A DNA stretch of 64,000 nucleotides from Microbacterium stercoris (GTDB taxonomy: Bacteria > Actinomycetota > Actinomycetes > Actinomycetales > Microbacteriaceae): positions 1-64,000 of the forward strand of contig NZ_JAGFOA010000005.1 in the NCBI RefSeq assembly GCF_017592545.1. Direction: 5' to 3'. The notes beneath the pieces were generated by a model. The model worked only from the letters and a program-made list of their open reading frames with translations. It was not told where the DNA came from and made no database searches. Shown here one piece after another: positions 27,401-34,365 of the stretch (positions are counted from its first letter, which is position 1; the number at the start of each line of letters is the position of its first letter). A program made the translations under genes and the position numbers.

Positions 27401-27925
27401 CGATCAGGGATCTCCGGTCCCGGGAGCTCGACGGATGACGCGCTCTGGGAAAGCGACGAGGAGCTGTGGGGTGAGGCCGATCTCGCTCCGGAGACCGAGG
27501 TCTCAGCCGAAGACGAGGCGACCCTGGAGGGGCTGCGCGAGATCTTCCTGCGCAGCGAATGGGCGACGCTCCAGCCGATCGAGGTCGAGACCGAGATCGA
27601 CTTCACGATGCCCGCAGCCGACGGTGCTCCCGCGCACATCGTCATCTGCAAGCTCGACGCCGTGTACGAGCGAGACGGTCGGATCGAGATCGTCGACTGG
27701 AAGACGGGCAAGGCTCCGCGCACCGCGGCTGAGAGAGAGCAGCGGCTGCTGCAGCTCGCGCTCTACCGGATCGCGTACCACCGTCGGCACGGTGTGCCCG
27801 TCGAGGACATCGATGTGGCGCTGTACTACGTGGCGGATGACCTGGTCATCCGGGACGACCGGATCTACTCCGAAGAGGAGCTGGTCCAGCGCTGGAACGC
27901 GGCGCGCGCCGCTTCGTCGGCCTGA
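24443..27925 (+). CDS. adnB: AdnB-type subunit of the AdnAB helicase-nuclease
   Basis: Lead motor and second nuclease of AdnAB (1160 residues). Helicase motifs are intact: GAGSGKTETM near residue 55, FTRKAAGELAERI, LLDEYQDTS, HGSKGLEWDAV and AYVAITRARSDLLLT. The C-terminal RecB-like nuclease shows IEIVDWKTGKAPRTA and the following QLALYRIAY helix. It is read from the same message as adnA. Its last 61 bases overlap the end of the convergent APH-like gene. Confidence 0.95.
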   Translation: MTLQIDDISTAPAWPGGHGISATDIAAALGLPTPTPEQQRVIEAPPSPALVVAGAGSGKTETMAGRVVWLVANEHVRRDEILGLTFTRKAAGELAERIGARLALIDEYGRRGLLPHLHALVAEGALARIDAAATPAQRETVRREVLDALAAARATGWDPASPRTVDDLMIRPRVATYNAFADAIVREHAARIGRDPDAAMLSQSASWLIARHVVLRAQIPGLEEVERALNGVVDAVQSLAAEVLDHRIDLTELERVAVEQAAQFAPYREKEAVDKAAANLLAMPILVQLVREYIAEKQRRGVLDFADQVNGAFDIVEHAPQVRADLREQYRVVLLDEYQDTSVIQTQFLAELFGDSAAMAVGDPHQSIYGWRGASADNLYAFDRAFARETPASHFSLMTSWRNDARILATANRVLRPLQGRGSFRVPELEPRPGADEGRVSSRFELTVDDEAASVAEWFETVRSAHQGSRPHTGAILFRSKKHMQTFATALGARGIPHRILGLGGLLSTPEVTDVVSMLRVLHDPTAGSALIRLLVGPRFGVGVADMAALYDLATELARRDGGLTPLADELKARLRSSAGVDEAVSIVDAVDFIRTTRDDYRLLAGISPEGRHRLRRAGELLERLRRAVAQPIPELIRLIELELRLDIELAANETRGPARVASTQLRAFVDEVRGFLSADERGTIGSLLAWLDKAESTDELMPRTEPPEPGVVQLLTIHGSKGLEWDAVAVVRLVDDELPSRVSDTSGWFGFGVAPFSLRGDASALPRFVWDPAGAMADAGPDPAKQHKAALDSLAAGKTKAYPDGGALVRFKDAYRDYQQEEERRLAYVAITRARSDLLLTGAHWAGQKSPRKPSPYLLDAIAELGLDEIGEVDKDVNPYEGTALTREWPLDPLGHRRGRVADAAALVSRTPPAAPTLQAARLLAEREERGRGQALAAPTRIPASRFKDYVADFAGTVSQIDRPLPERPYTQTRIGTLFHQWVEQRSGISGPGSSTDDALWESDEELWGEADLAPETEVSAEDEATLEGLREIFLRSEWATLQPIEVETEIDFTMPAADGAPAHIVICKLDAVYERDGRIEIVDWKTGKAPRTAAEREQRLLQLALYRIAYHRRHGVPVEDIDVALYYVADDLVIRDDRIYSEEELVQRWNAARAASSA

Positions 27926-29175
27926 GTCTTCTCGTCATCCGTTTCGCCGGCCGCGATCACGGGAATCGCGTCGGTGGCGGTGTGATCCGGTGCGCCGCCC
28001 TTGCCGCCCGGGGAGGCGAGTCCCACGAACTCCGACGGGTCGAGAGGCTGGGTCTCCTCTGCGGCGGCGGCCGCACGAGCCCGCTTCTCAGCGCTCCACG
28101 AGGCATCCGGAGCGAGCGACAGATCGTCGGCGTCGAACGCATCCGTGTGCATCGACGTGTCGACCGACTGCGCGGGGGCCTGCGGCACTCCGGCCAGAGC
28201 CGTCATCGCCTCGTCGATATCGGTGCGGCCGTCATCGAGGTCGCCGAGCAGATCGTCGTCTCGCACGCCCTCCGCAAGCGACTCCAGCAGTCCGGACGCG
28301 TCATCGACGACCGCCGCGTTGTGCGTCTCGAGGCCGTGGACCAGCCAGCGCGCGAACTCGAGCTCGGCGTGCAGACGAGCGCGCACGCGTACGGCGGCGT
28401 CCGGCGCGCGATGGGCGGCGTCGCCGTACGCGCGGAAGATGTCCTTCGCCGCATCCGGCGCCGACGCGACCCAGCGCAGGTCGACCGCGGGGTCGTCGAT
28501 CGACAGCCCGTGCCAGTCGAGCACTCCGGAGACCTCGGGCGCCCCACGCTGTCCGTCGACGTACAGGAACGACGCAGCCTGCGTGCCGCCGAGGCATACC
28601 GACGGCTCGAAGGCCCAGAGGCGGTCGTCCTCGAGAGCCTCCCGCCAGCGCACCGTCAGCCGCACAGGCAGGCGTCCGCTGTGCGAGGCGGCCTCGACGA
28701 CGCGCCGTACATCGGCACGGGTCTGCTCGGCGGTGCGCTCCCGCAGCCCCGCGGAGCGCACCACAGACGGCGGTAGTGCGTGGAGAGCCGCGAGCGCGCG
28801 CCCTACCGAGGTGGCGGCGCCCTCGCCCGGCGGAAGCTGCTCGGCATCGATCAGGTATCCGGAGACGAAGGTCGTCACCACGGCGCGTCCCCGGGGGAGG
28901 GCCGTCGCTCCGACGTACTCGGGCGCGGCGAAGGGCAGCATGGCTCGCACACCCGGAGTCAGCGCACGCAGGGCGATGACCTCTGCCGCGATCTCCTGAT
29001 CGACGCTCTCCTCACCGGCCACGCGGACCACCAGCTCGCGTCCATCGCGCAGTGTCGCCACGGCGGCGTCGAAACGTCCGCCGCCGCCTGCGCTGAGCGG
29101 GCGTGCTCCTGTCACCTCGACGTCCGGGACGGCCGCCGAGACGGCCGCGGCTAGAGTGAGAGGAGAGCGTGCCAT
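27865..29175 (-). CDS. APH-fold phosphotransferase-like protein with degenerate catalytic loop
   Basis: A 436-residue protein whose first 310 residues have the aminoglycoside/macrolide phosphotransferase fold. The ATP-lobe strand VVRVAGEE is present, and the metal-binding aspartate is D220 in VLDWHGLSIDDPAVDL. The catalytic loop that should read HGD...N is instead L195-G196-G197...S202, so base, metal and asparagine positions all appear lost. Residues 310-436 are an acidic Ala/Pro-rich tail. Homologs sit between adnB and nudC in related genomes. TACCCT (29188-29183) is seven bases before the ATG. Likely a pseudokinase; ligand unknown. Confidence 0.8.
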   Translation of the reverse strand: MARSPLTLAAAVSAAVPDVEVTGARPLSAGGGGRFDAAVATLRDGRELVVRVAGEESVDQEIAAEVIALRALTPGVRAMLPFAAPEYVGATALPRGRAVVTTFVSGYLIDAEQLPPGEGAATSVGRALAALHALPPSVVRSAGLRERTAEQTRADVRRVVEAASHSGRLPVRLTVRWREALEDDRLWAFEPSVCLGGTQAASFLYVDGQRGAPEVSGVLDWHGLSIDDPAVDLRWVASAPDAAKDIFRAYGDAAHRAPDAAVRVRARLHAELEFARWLVHGLETHNAAVVDDASGLLESLAEGVRDDDLLGDLDDGRTDIDEAMTALAGVPQAPAQSVDTSMHTDAFDADDLSLAPDASWSAEKRARAAAAAEETQPLDPSEFVGLASPGGKGGAPDHTATDAIPVIAAGETDDEKTQADEAARAAFQRWTSSSSE

Positions 29176-29271
29176 GCCCCCCAGGGTAGGTCGCAGGGCC
29201 GGGCGAAGCGCCCGCGCCACGCCCGCGAGAGCCCATGCCGCGCCTCGCAGAGAGCCACGCGAGGAGCCACG

Positions 29272-30225
29272 ATGCGCCGCACTGAGCGAGTCGAACGAGA
29301 CGAGGCCGGCCGTTCCGATGCCGCCCTGCCGGCAGCCCGCCCCGATGCGGTGGCTCCGGCGGCGGTCGACCGCTCGGCCGCCGAGCGCGACGAGCCGGGG
29401 CTGCTCGATGCCGTGCTCTCCGACCCCGGCACGCGCGTGATGGTGGTGCACGGCGCCCTCGCCGCGCACGCGGCGGGCGACGAGCCCCGCTTGCAGTCGT
29501 TCGCACCGGCCGACGTCCCCGCCGGCGCCGAATGGGGCTTTCTCGGTCGAGCGGCCGATGGTGCCGCCGTGGTGGTGGCCGCGTTCGACCCGGCCACTCC
29601 GGCACCGCTGGATGCGCACGGCTGGGCGGGCCCACGGGAGATCGGGGCGGCGCTCGATGAGCATGCGGCCGACACCCTGATGGTCGCGATCAGCCTGGGC
29701 CGCTGGCTCACCGACTTCGGCCACTGCCCGCTGTGCGGAGGACGCGCCGTGCTGCGTCAGGCCGGCTGGTCGCGCCGGTGCGAGGACTGCGGTCGCGAGC
29801 ACTTTCCCCGCAACGACCCCGCCGTCATCGTGGCGATCACGGATCCGGCGCGCGAGCGCATCCTTCTCGGTGCGAACGTGAACTGGCGCGGCCGCATGCA
29901 TTCGTGCTTCGCGGGGTTCGTGGAAGCGGGGGAGTCGCTCGAGACGGCGATCCATCGGGAGCTCTTCGAGGAGGCGGGGGTGCGTGTCACGGACGTGCGC
30001 TACGTGCGCTCCCAGCCGTGGCCGTTCCCGCACTCGCTCATGCTGGGCTTCGAGGCGACGGCGGTCGATCCGGACGAGGCTCGTCCCGACGGCACCGAGA
30101 TCATCTCGCTCAAGTGGTTCACCCGCGACGAGATCGCGGAGGCACTGGCGGGCCGCGGCGAGTTCGGGCTGCCCGGGCGCGCGAGCATCGCGTACCGGCT
30201 GATCCGGGAATGGCACGACGAGTGA
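29272..30225 (+). CDS. nudC: NADH/NAD+ diphosphatase NudC
   Basis: Nudix enzyme that cleaves NADH or NAD+ (and removes NAD caps from RNA in some bacteria) to NMN(H) and AMP. The 317 residues include a zinc ribbon with CPLCGG and CEDCG, the Nudix box GFVEAGESLETAIHRELFEEAGV, and the class signature SQPWPFPHSLMLGF about 17 residues later. The N-terminal 40 residues are low complexity. The stop overlaps the uvrD2 GTG by four bases. nudC-uvrD2 adjacency is the same as in mycobacteria. Confidence 0.94.
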   Translation: MRRTERVERDEAGRSDAALPAARPDAVAPAAVDRSAAERDEPGLLDAVLSDPGTRVMVVHGALAAHAAGDEPRLQSFAPADVPAGAEWGFLGRAADGAAVVVAAFDPATPAPLDAHGWAGPREIGAALDEHAADTLMVAISLGRWLTDFGHCPLCGGRAVLRQAGWSRRCEDCGREHFPRNDPAVIVAITDPARERILLGANVNWRGRMHSCFAGFVEAGESLETAIHRELFEEAGVRVTDVRYVRSQPWPFPHSLMLGFEATAVDPDEARPDGTEIISLKWFTRDEIAEALAGRGEFGLPGRASIAYRLIREWHDE

Positions 30226-31994
30226 GCGCGCTCGACGGGCTCGACGAGCACCAGCGCGAGGCTGCTTCGCGCCTGCGCGGCCCGGTCGTTGTGCTCGCCG
30301 GCGCGGGTGCCGGAAAGACCCGCGTCATCACGCACCGCATCGCCCACGGGGTGGACACCGGCGCCTATTCGCCGCAGCGGGTGCTCGCCGTCACCTTCAC
30401 CGCGAAGGCGGCAGGCGAACTGCGTGGCCGACTGCGCGAGCTGGGCGTCGAGGGCGTCTCGGCCAAGACCTTCCACGCGGCGGCGCTGGCGCAGCTGAAC
30501 TACTTCTGGCCTCAGGTGGCGGGCGATGAAGCGCCGCGCATCGTCGACAACAAGGTGAAGCTCCTCGCCCATGCCGCGGATGGGCTGAAGCTGCGCGCCG
30601 ACCGCGCGACCCTGCGCGACGTCGCCTCGCAGATCGAATGGCGCAAGGTCACGATGCGCAGCATCGAGAAGTACGGAGCGCTCGGTCGCTCGGTCGGCGC
30701 GCTGCGCACCGACAAGCTCGTCGACCTGATGACGCACTACGAGAAGCTCAAGGACGAGCGCCGCCAGCTCGACTTCGAGGACGTCCTGCTCGCCTGCGCG
30801 GGCATGCTCGAGGCCGAGCCCCGCGTCGCCGTCGCCGTGCGCGAGCAGTATCGCCACTTCACGGTCGACGAGTTCCAGGACGTCTCGCCGCTGCAGAACC
30901 GGCTGCTCGAACTGTGGCTCGGAGACCGCCGCGACCTGTGCGTGGTGGGTGACGCGAGTCAGACGATCTACTCGTTCACGGGAGCGGACTCGCGGTACCT
31001 GCTGGAGTTCGGCACGAAGTATCCGGATGCCACCGTGGTGCGCCTCGAGCGGAACTACCGCTCCGAGGCCTCCGTCCTGGAGGTCGCGAACGCGCTGATG
31101 CGCGGACGTCCGGGCGCGCTCACCCTCCAGGCCGTTCGGCCCGCATCTGAGCACGCGCGGACGCCGATCGTCACGGCGTATGCCGACGAGGCCTCGGAGG
31201 CGGCCGGGGCAGCCGCCGCGATCGCGGCCCAGCTGGAGGCCGGCGCACGCCCCGACGAGATCGCCGTGCTCTACCGATCGCACGCGCAGTCGGCCCAGAT
31301 CCAGCAGGCTCTCGCCGAACGGGGGATCCCCACGACCGTGTTGGGTGGCGCGCGCTTCTTCGACATGCCCGAGGTGCGCCAGGCGGTGCTCGCGATCCGC
31401 GCGGCGGCGGTCGCGCCCAAGGGCGACGACTTCGTCGAGGACGTGCGCACCGCCCTTCGCGGCATCGGCCACCATGACGAGCCACCCGCGGCAGGCGGGG
31501 CGCTGCGCGACGCCTGGGAGGCTCGCGCCTCGATCCTGCGTCTTGCCCAGGAGGCACCCGCGGGAGCGACGCTGCGCTCGTTCGCGGATGACCTCATGGC
31601 TCGCGCGAAGGATCAGCACGAGCTGGCCATGCGCACGGTGACGCTCTCGACGCTGCACGCGGCGAAGGGCCTCGAGTGGCCTCACGTGCACCTGCTCGGC
31701 TTCTCGGAGGGTCTGCTGCCGATCTCGTATGCGCAGACCGATGAGGGCATCGACGAGGAGCGCCGCCTCGCCTACGTCGGCGTCACGCGCGCCGCGCGAA
31801 CGCTGGCGATCTCGTGGGCGCGACAGTCGGCAGCGGTACGGGGGGAGCGAGAGCCGTCGCGGTTCCTCGCGGAGATCGGCCCGCATCTCGAGTCGGCGCC
31901 GCCGCCGCCCCGCACAGGCAATCGGCGTGCGGACGGTGCGAGCGCCACGAGCGGCGGGCGTCCGCTGCGGAACGCACCGACAGCGTCGCGCTGA
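30222..31994 (+). CDS. uvrD2: UvrD2-type superfamily 1 DNA helicase without HRDC domain
   Basis: 3'-5' DNA helicase of 590 residues with all motifs: GAGAGKTRVITHRI, TVDEFQDVSPLQN, SQTIYSFTGADS, LERNYRS, LHAAKGLEWPHVHL and RRLAYVGVTRAART. The mycobacterial UvrD2 carries a C-terminal HRDC domain linked by a cysteine motif; here the protein ends in a short Pro/Ala/Arg-rich tail just after the motor. The GTG start overlaps the nudC stop. The last 212 bases overlap the convergent TOMM-like gene. Confidence 0.9.
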   Translation: MSALDGLDEHQREAASRLRGPVVVLAGAGAGKTRVITHRIAHGVDTGAYSPQRVLAVTFTAKAAGELRGRLRELGVEGVSAKTFHAAALAQLNYFWPQVAGDEAPRIVDNKVKLLAHAADGLKLRADRATLRDVASQIEWRKVTMRSIEKYGALGRSVGALRTDKLVDLMTHYEKLKDERRQLDFEDVLLACAGMLEAEPRVAVAVREQYRHFTVDEFQDVSPLQNRLLELWLGDRRDLCVVGDASQTIYSFTGADSRYLLEFGTKYPDATVVRLERNYRSEASVLEVANALMRGRPGALTLQAVRPASEHARTPIVTAYADEASEAAGAAAAIAAQLEAGARPDEIAVLYRSHAQSAQIQQALAERGIPTTVLGGARFFDMPEVRQAVLAIRAAAVAPKGDDFVEDVRTALRGIGHHDEPPAAGGALRDAWEARASILRLAQEAPAGATLRSFADDLMARAKDQHELAMRTVTLSTLHAAKGLEWPHVHLLGFSEGLLPISYAQTDEGIDEERRLAYVGVTRAARTLAISWARQSAAVRGEREPSRFLAEIGPHLESAPPPPRTGNRRADGASATSGGRPLRNAPTASR

Positions 31995-32706
31995 CGCCGC
32001 GTGCGGGGCGGGTTGCGCGAGGATCCCGCCCGGCGAGCCGCTGCTGCAGCAGCCGTGCCACGAGCGTGCCGGCCTCCATGGCGCGCACCCGCGGCACGGG
32101 GGCCGGAGTCCGGGAGACCAGTTGCGCAGCGATCACCGGCCACGCGTCATCTCGGTCGCGCTCGCGCTGCGCGAGGCAGGAAAGACACGCGGTGCTCCCC
32201 GGCTCGACCAGTGGCCCGACGGTCACGGACGCGGTATCGAACACCACCGGGACGTGCGGCAGGTCGTCGGACATCGCCCGTGCGGGCAGATGCGGCGGCA
32301 CGTGGTGGTGGGCGATGAGGATGACTGCGTCACCTCGCCAGGGTTCGTCGGGCGCGGGCGACCGCGCGCTCACCCCGAGCGCCCCGAGTGCCTCGGAGAG
32401 GTCGGCGCACGTTGCCGCGTCCACGCCGTCGGCCGCGCGCAGCTGAACGGTCCAGGTGGGAGCCTCTGACGCGAAGGCGGGTGCGAGGCGCCCGATGAAG
32501 GCGTCGTAGTCGGCGGGTTCCACCCGGAGCGCCGTCACCATACGGCGCAGAGCGTCGGCGTCGATGCCACCGGCGAGCGCCGACAGCGCACGCTGCTGCC
32601 ACAGCGGGGGATCGTGCAGGGTCGCGACGGCGTGCGCGCCGAACTGCAGCGTGCGGTCATCGCGCCACAGCGGCGGATGTGCGGGGTCGAGACGGAGACG
32701 GGCCAT
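31783..32706 (-). CDS. Orphan TOMM leader-binding / E1-like cyclodehydratase-domain protein
   Basis: A 307-residue protein resembling the bacteriocin cyclodehydratase domain (E1/ThiF-like) that binds precursor peptides in thiazole/oxazole-modified microcin systems. Visible markers are PGSTACLSCLAQRERDRD around residue 185 and a late HADCLCG, together a probable four-cysteine zinc site. No YcaO, dehydrogenase or precursor peptide gene is nearby. Homologs occur at this same place (between uvrD2 and the DUF2342 gene) in other actinobacteria. ATG 32706 is preferred; ATG 32715 is possible. The last 42 residues after the CxC lie wholly antisense to uvrD2 and are low complexity. Confidence 0.72.
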   Translation of the reverse strand: MARLRLDPAHPPLWRDDRTLQFGAHAVATLHDPPLWQQRALSALAGGIDADALRRMVTALRVEPADYDAFIGRLAPAFASEAPTWTVQLRAADGVDAATCADLSEALGALGVSARSPAPDEPWRGDAVILIAHHHVPPHLPARAMSDDLPHVPVVFDTASVTVGPLVEPGSTACLSCLAQRERDRDDAWPVIAAQLVSRTPAPVPRVRAMEAGTLVARLLQQRLAGRDPRATRPARGVSATLSVRSAADARRSWRSHRPHADCLCGAAAAPTRDAGRSPRGTATALAPPVPLPTVAPTRSPAFARRA

Positions 32707-32748
32707 GGAACCCATCGTGCGAGATCCGTGGCGGCCGCGGCAGGCTCT

Positions 32749-32790
32749 CCACAGGACCGGCGCGCGCGGCCCCGTGCTCCGGCCCTGTGG
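32749..32790. promoter_or_regulatory. Hairpin between the TOMM-like and DUF2342 genes
   Basis: Arms CCACAGGACCGG (32749-32760) and CCGGCCCTGTGG (32779-32790) pair with one mismatch around an 18-base GC-rich loop. It follows the DUF2342 stop on the minus strand and could act as a terminator or attenuator, but there is no clear U-tract. Confidence 0.4.
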
Positions 32791-32797
32791 ACGAGCC

Positions 32798-34231
32798 TCA
32801 GACGGGCTTCGGACCCTCGGGGCCGTCGTCCTCCGGCGCTTCGCCCTGGGCGTCCGGGTCGTCGTTCAGCCCCTCGTCGTTCAGCCCCTCGGCGAGCAGA
32901 CGCTCGAGCGCATCGTCCATCTCGTCGCGCTGCGGCGCCTCGCCGCGGGCGGTGGCTTCGAGCCGCGCGATCAGGCGCGAGGGATCGTCGATGTCCTCGG
33001 CCTCGGGCACGAAGTCGGGGGAGTCCCACAGGGCGTCGCGCGCCTCGACGCCGACCGCATCCGTCAACGCACGCCACATCGCCGCGGCCTCGCGCAGACG
33101 GCGCGGGCGCAGCTTCAGGCCGACGAGCGCGCTGAGCGCGTCCTCGGCCGGGCCGCCCACCGCGCGTCGGCGGCGGATCGCCTCCGCGATGCGGTCGAGC
33201 TGGGGGATGCGCGCGGTCGCGTCCGATGTGACCACGTCGACCCAGCCCTCGATGAGAGCGAGCATGTTCTCGAGACGGGCGAGGGCGAGCTCCTGCGCCT
33301 CGGTCTGCTGCGGAAGCAGCGCGCCCGACTCGAGCGCCTGGCGCAGTTCGTCGAGGTCGGACGGATCGACCCGCGACGCCATCTCCTCGAGACGCTCGGT
33401 GTCGATGTGCACACCGCGGGCATACTCGGTCACCTGCGAGAGCACGTGCAGTCGCAGCCACTTCGCGTGACGGAACAGGCGGGCGTGCGCCAGCTCGCGC
33501 GCGGCGACGTAGAGCGCCAGCTGGTCGTCGGGGATCTCCAGCCCGCGGCCGAGGTCGGCGAAGTTCTGCGGAAGGATCGCGGCCTCGCCTGCGGGCAGGA
33601 GCGGGATGCCCACGTCGCCGCCGGAGACCACCTCGAGCGCCAGCCGGCCCACGACCTGGCCGAGCTGGGTGGCGAAGAGCGAGCCGCCCAGGCCTCGCAT
33701 CATCTGCCCGGCGTTCGCGACGAGGCCCTGCATCTCCTCCGGCACCTGCTGGCTGAGGGCGGACGTGAGCGCGTCGGCCACGCTGGTGGCGACGGGCTCC
33801 GCGAGCTCCTGCCAGACCGGCAGCGTCTTCTCCACCCACTCGCCGCGGGTGATCGCGCGGGGAGCCTCTGCGAGGTCGGCGATCGCGGTGGCCTCCGACA
33901 GCCAGAGGTCGGCCAGGTGGAACGCCTGATCGAGGTCGGCACGCTGACCGGCCGTCACGCTGAGCCCGTCCTGGTTCGCGATGTGCAGCGCCTGGCGCCG
34001 CGTGACATCCCAGTCGATGCCGTTCGCCGGGGCGTTCCGGAAAGCGCTCTGGAGGTTCTGCATCACCTGCGACAGGGTCGCCGGATCCATCGGAACCCCG
34101 GTGAGCCGGGCGAGCTGCTCCGGATCCATCCGCGCGAACTGCGCGGGGTCGAACTGGCTTCCCGTGGCGCCGAAGAGCTGGCGCATCAGCTCCTGGAACT
34201 CGTCCTCGGGGGAGCGATCGTCATCTGCCAC
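32798..34231 (-). CDS. DUF2342-family zinc-dependent metalloprotease-like protein
   Basis: A 477-residue zincin-like protein found across actinobacteria. The active-site helix reads YVAARELAHARLFRHAKWL around residue 240, an ExxHxR form of the HExxH motif that is normal for this family. Proteolytic activity is predicted by name only. The N-terminus is acidic (ADDDRSPEDEFQELMRQLFG) and the C-terminus is low complexity with a tandem GLNDEGLND repeat. A GAAAGG site precedes the ATG. It diverges from the PDZ-S16 gene over 134 bases, which contain a TAGCGT hexamer at 34274-34269 on the minus strand. Confidence 0.85.
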   Translation of the reverse strand: MADDDRSPEDEFQELMRQLFGATGSQFDPAQFARMDPEQLARLTGVPMDPATLSQVMQNLQSAFRNAPANGIDWDVTRRQALHIANQDGLSVTAGQRADLDQAFHLADLWLSEATAIADLAEAPRAITRGEWVEKTLPVWQELAEPVATSVADALTSALSQQVPEEMQGLVANAGQMMRGLGGSLFATQLGQVVGRLALEVVSGGDVGIPLLPAGEAAILPQNFADLGRGLEIPDDQLALYVAARELAHARLFRHAKWLRLHVLSQVTEYARGVHIDTERLEEMASRVDPSDLDELRQALESGALLPQQTEAQELALARLENMLALIEGWVDVVTSDATARIPQLDRIAEAIRRRRAVGGPAEDALSALVGLKLRPRRLREAAAMWRALTDAVGVEARDALWDSPDFVPEAEDIDDPSRLIARLEATARGEAPQRDEMDDALERLLAEGLNDEGLNDDPDAQGEAPEDDGPEGPKPV

Positions 34232-34365
34232 GTCAGCCGCCTTTCAGCCGGTCACACGGTTGGGATCTACGCTAGTCTCACCCGTCTCGGCCCGTCCCGG
34301 CCGCACCTCGAGCGGTCTTACGCCGCCCGCGAACGACGAGTCCGCCCGGTCCAGAGGGAGATCAC

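Noticed and set aside
27865..29175. Macrolide/aminoglycoside resistance gene
   Set aside because: The catalytic loop residues needed for phosphotransfer are replaced, and the context is chromosomal core genes rather than a mobile element.
31783..32706. A complete TOMM/bacteriocin biosynthetic cluster
   Set aside because: Only one TOMM-like gene is present; there is no YcaO, dehydrogenase, precursor peptide or exporter nearby.
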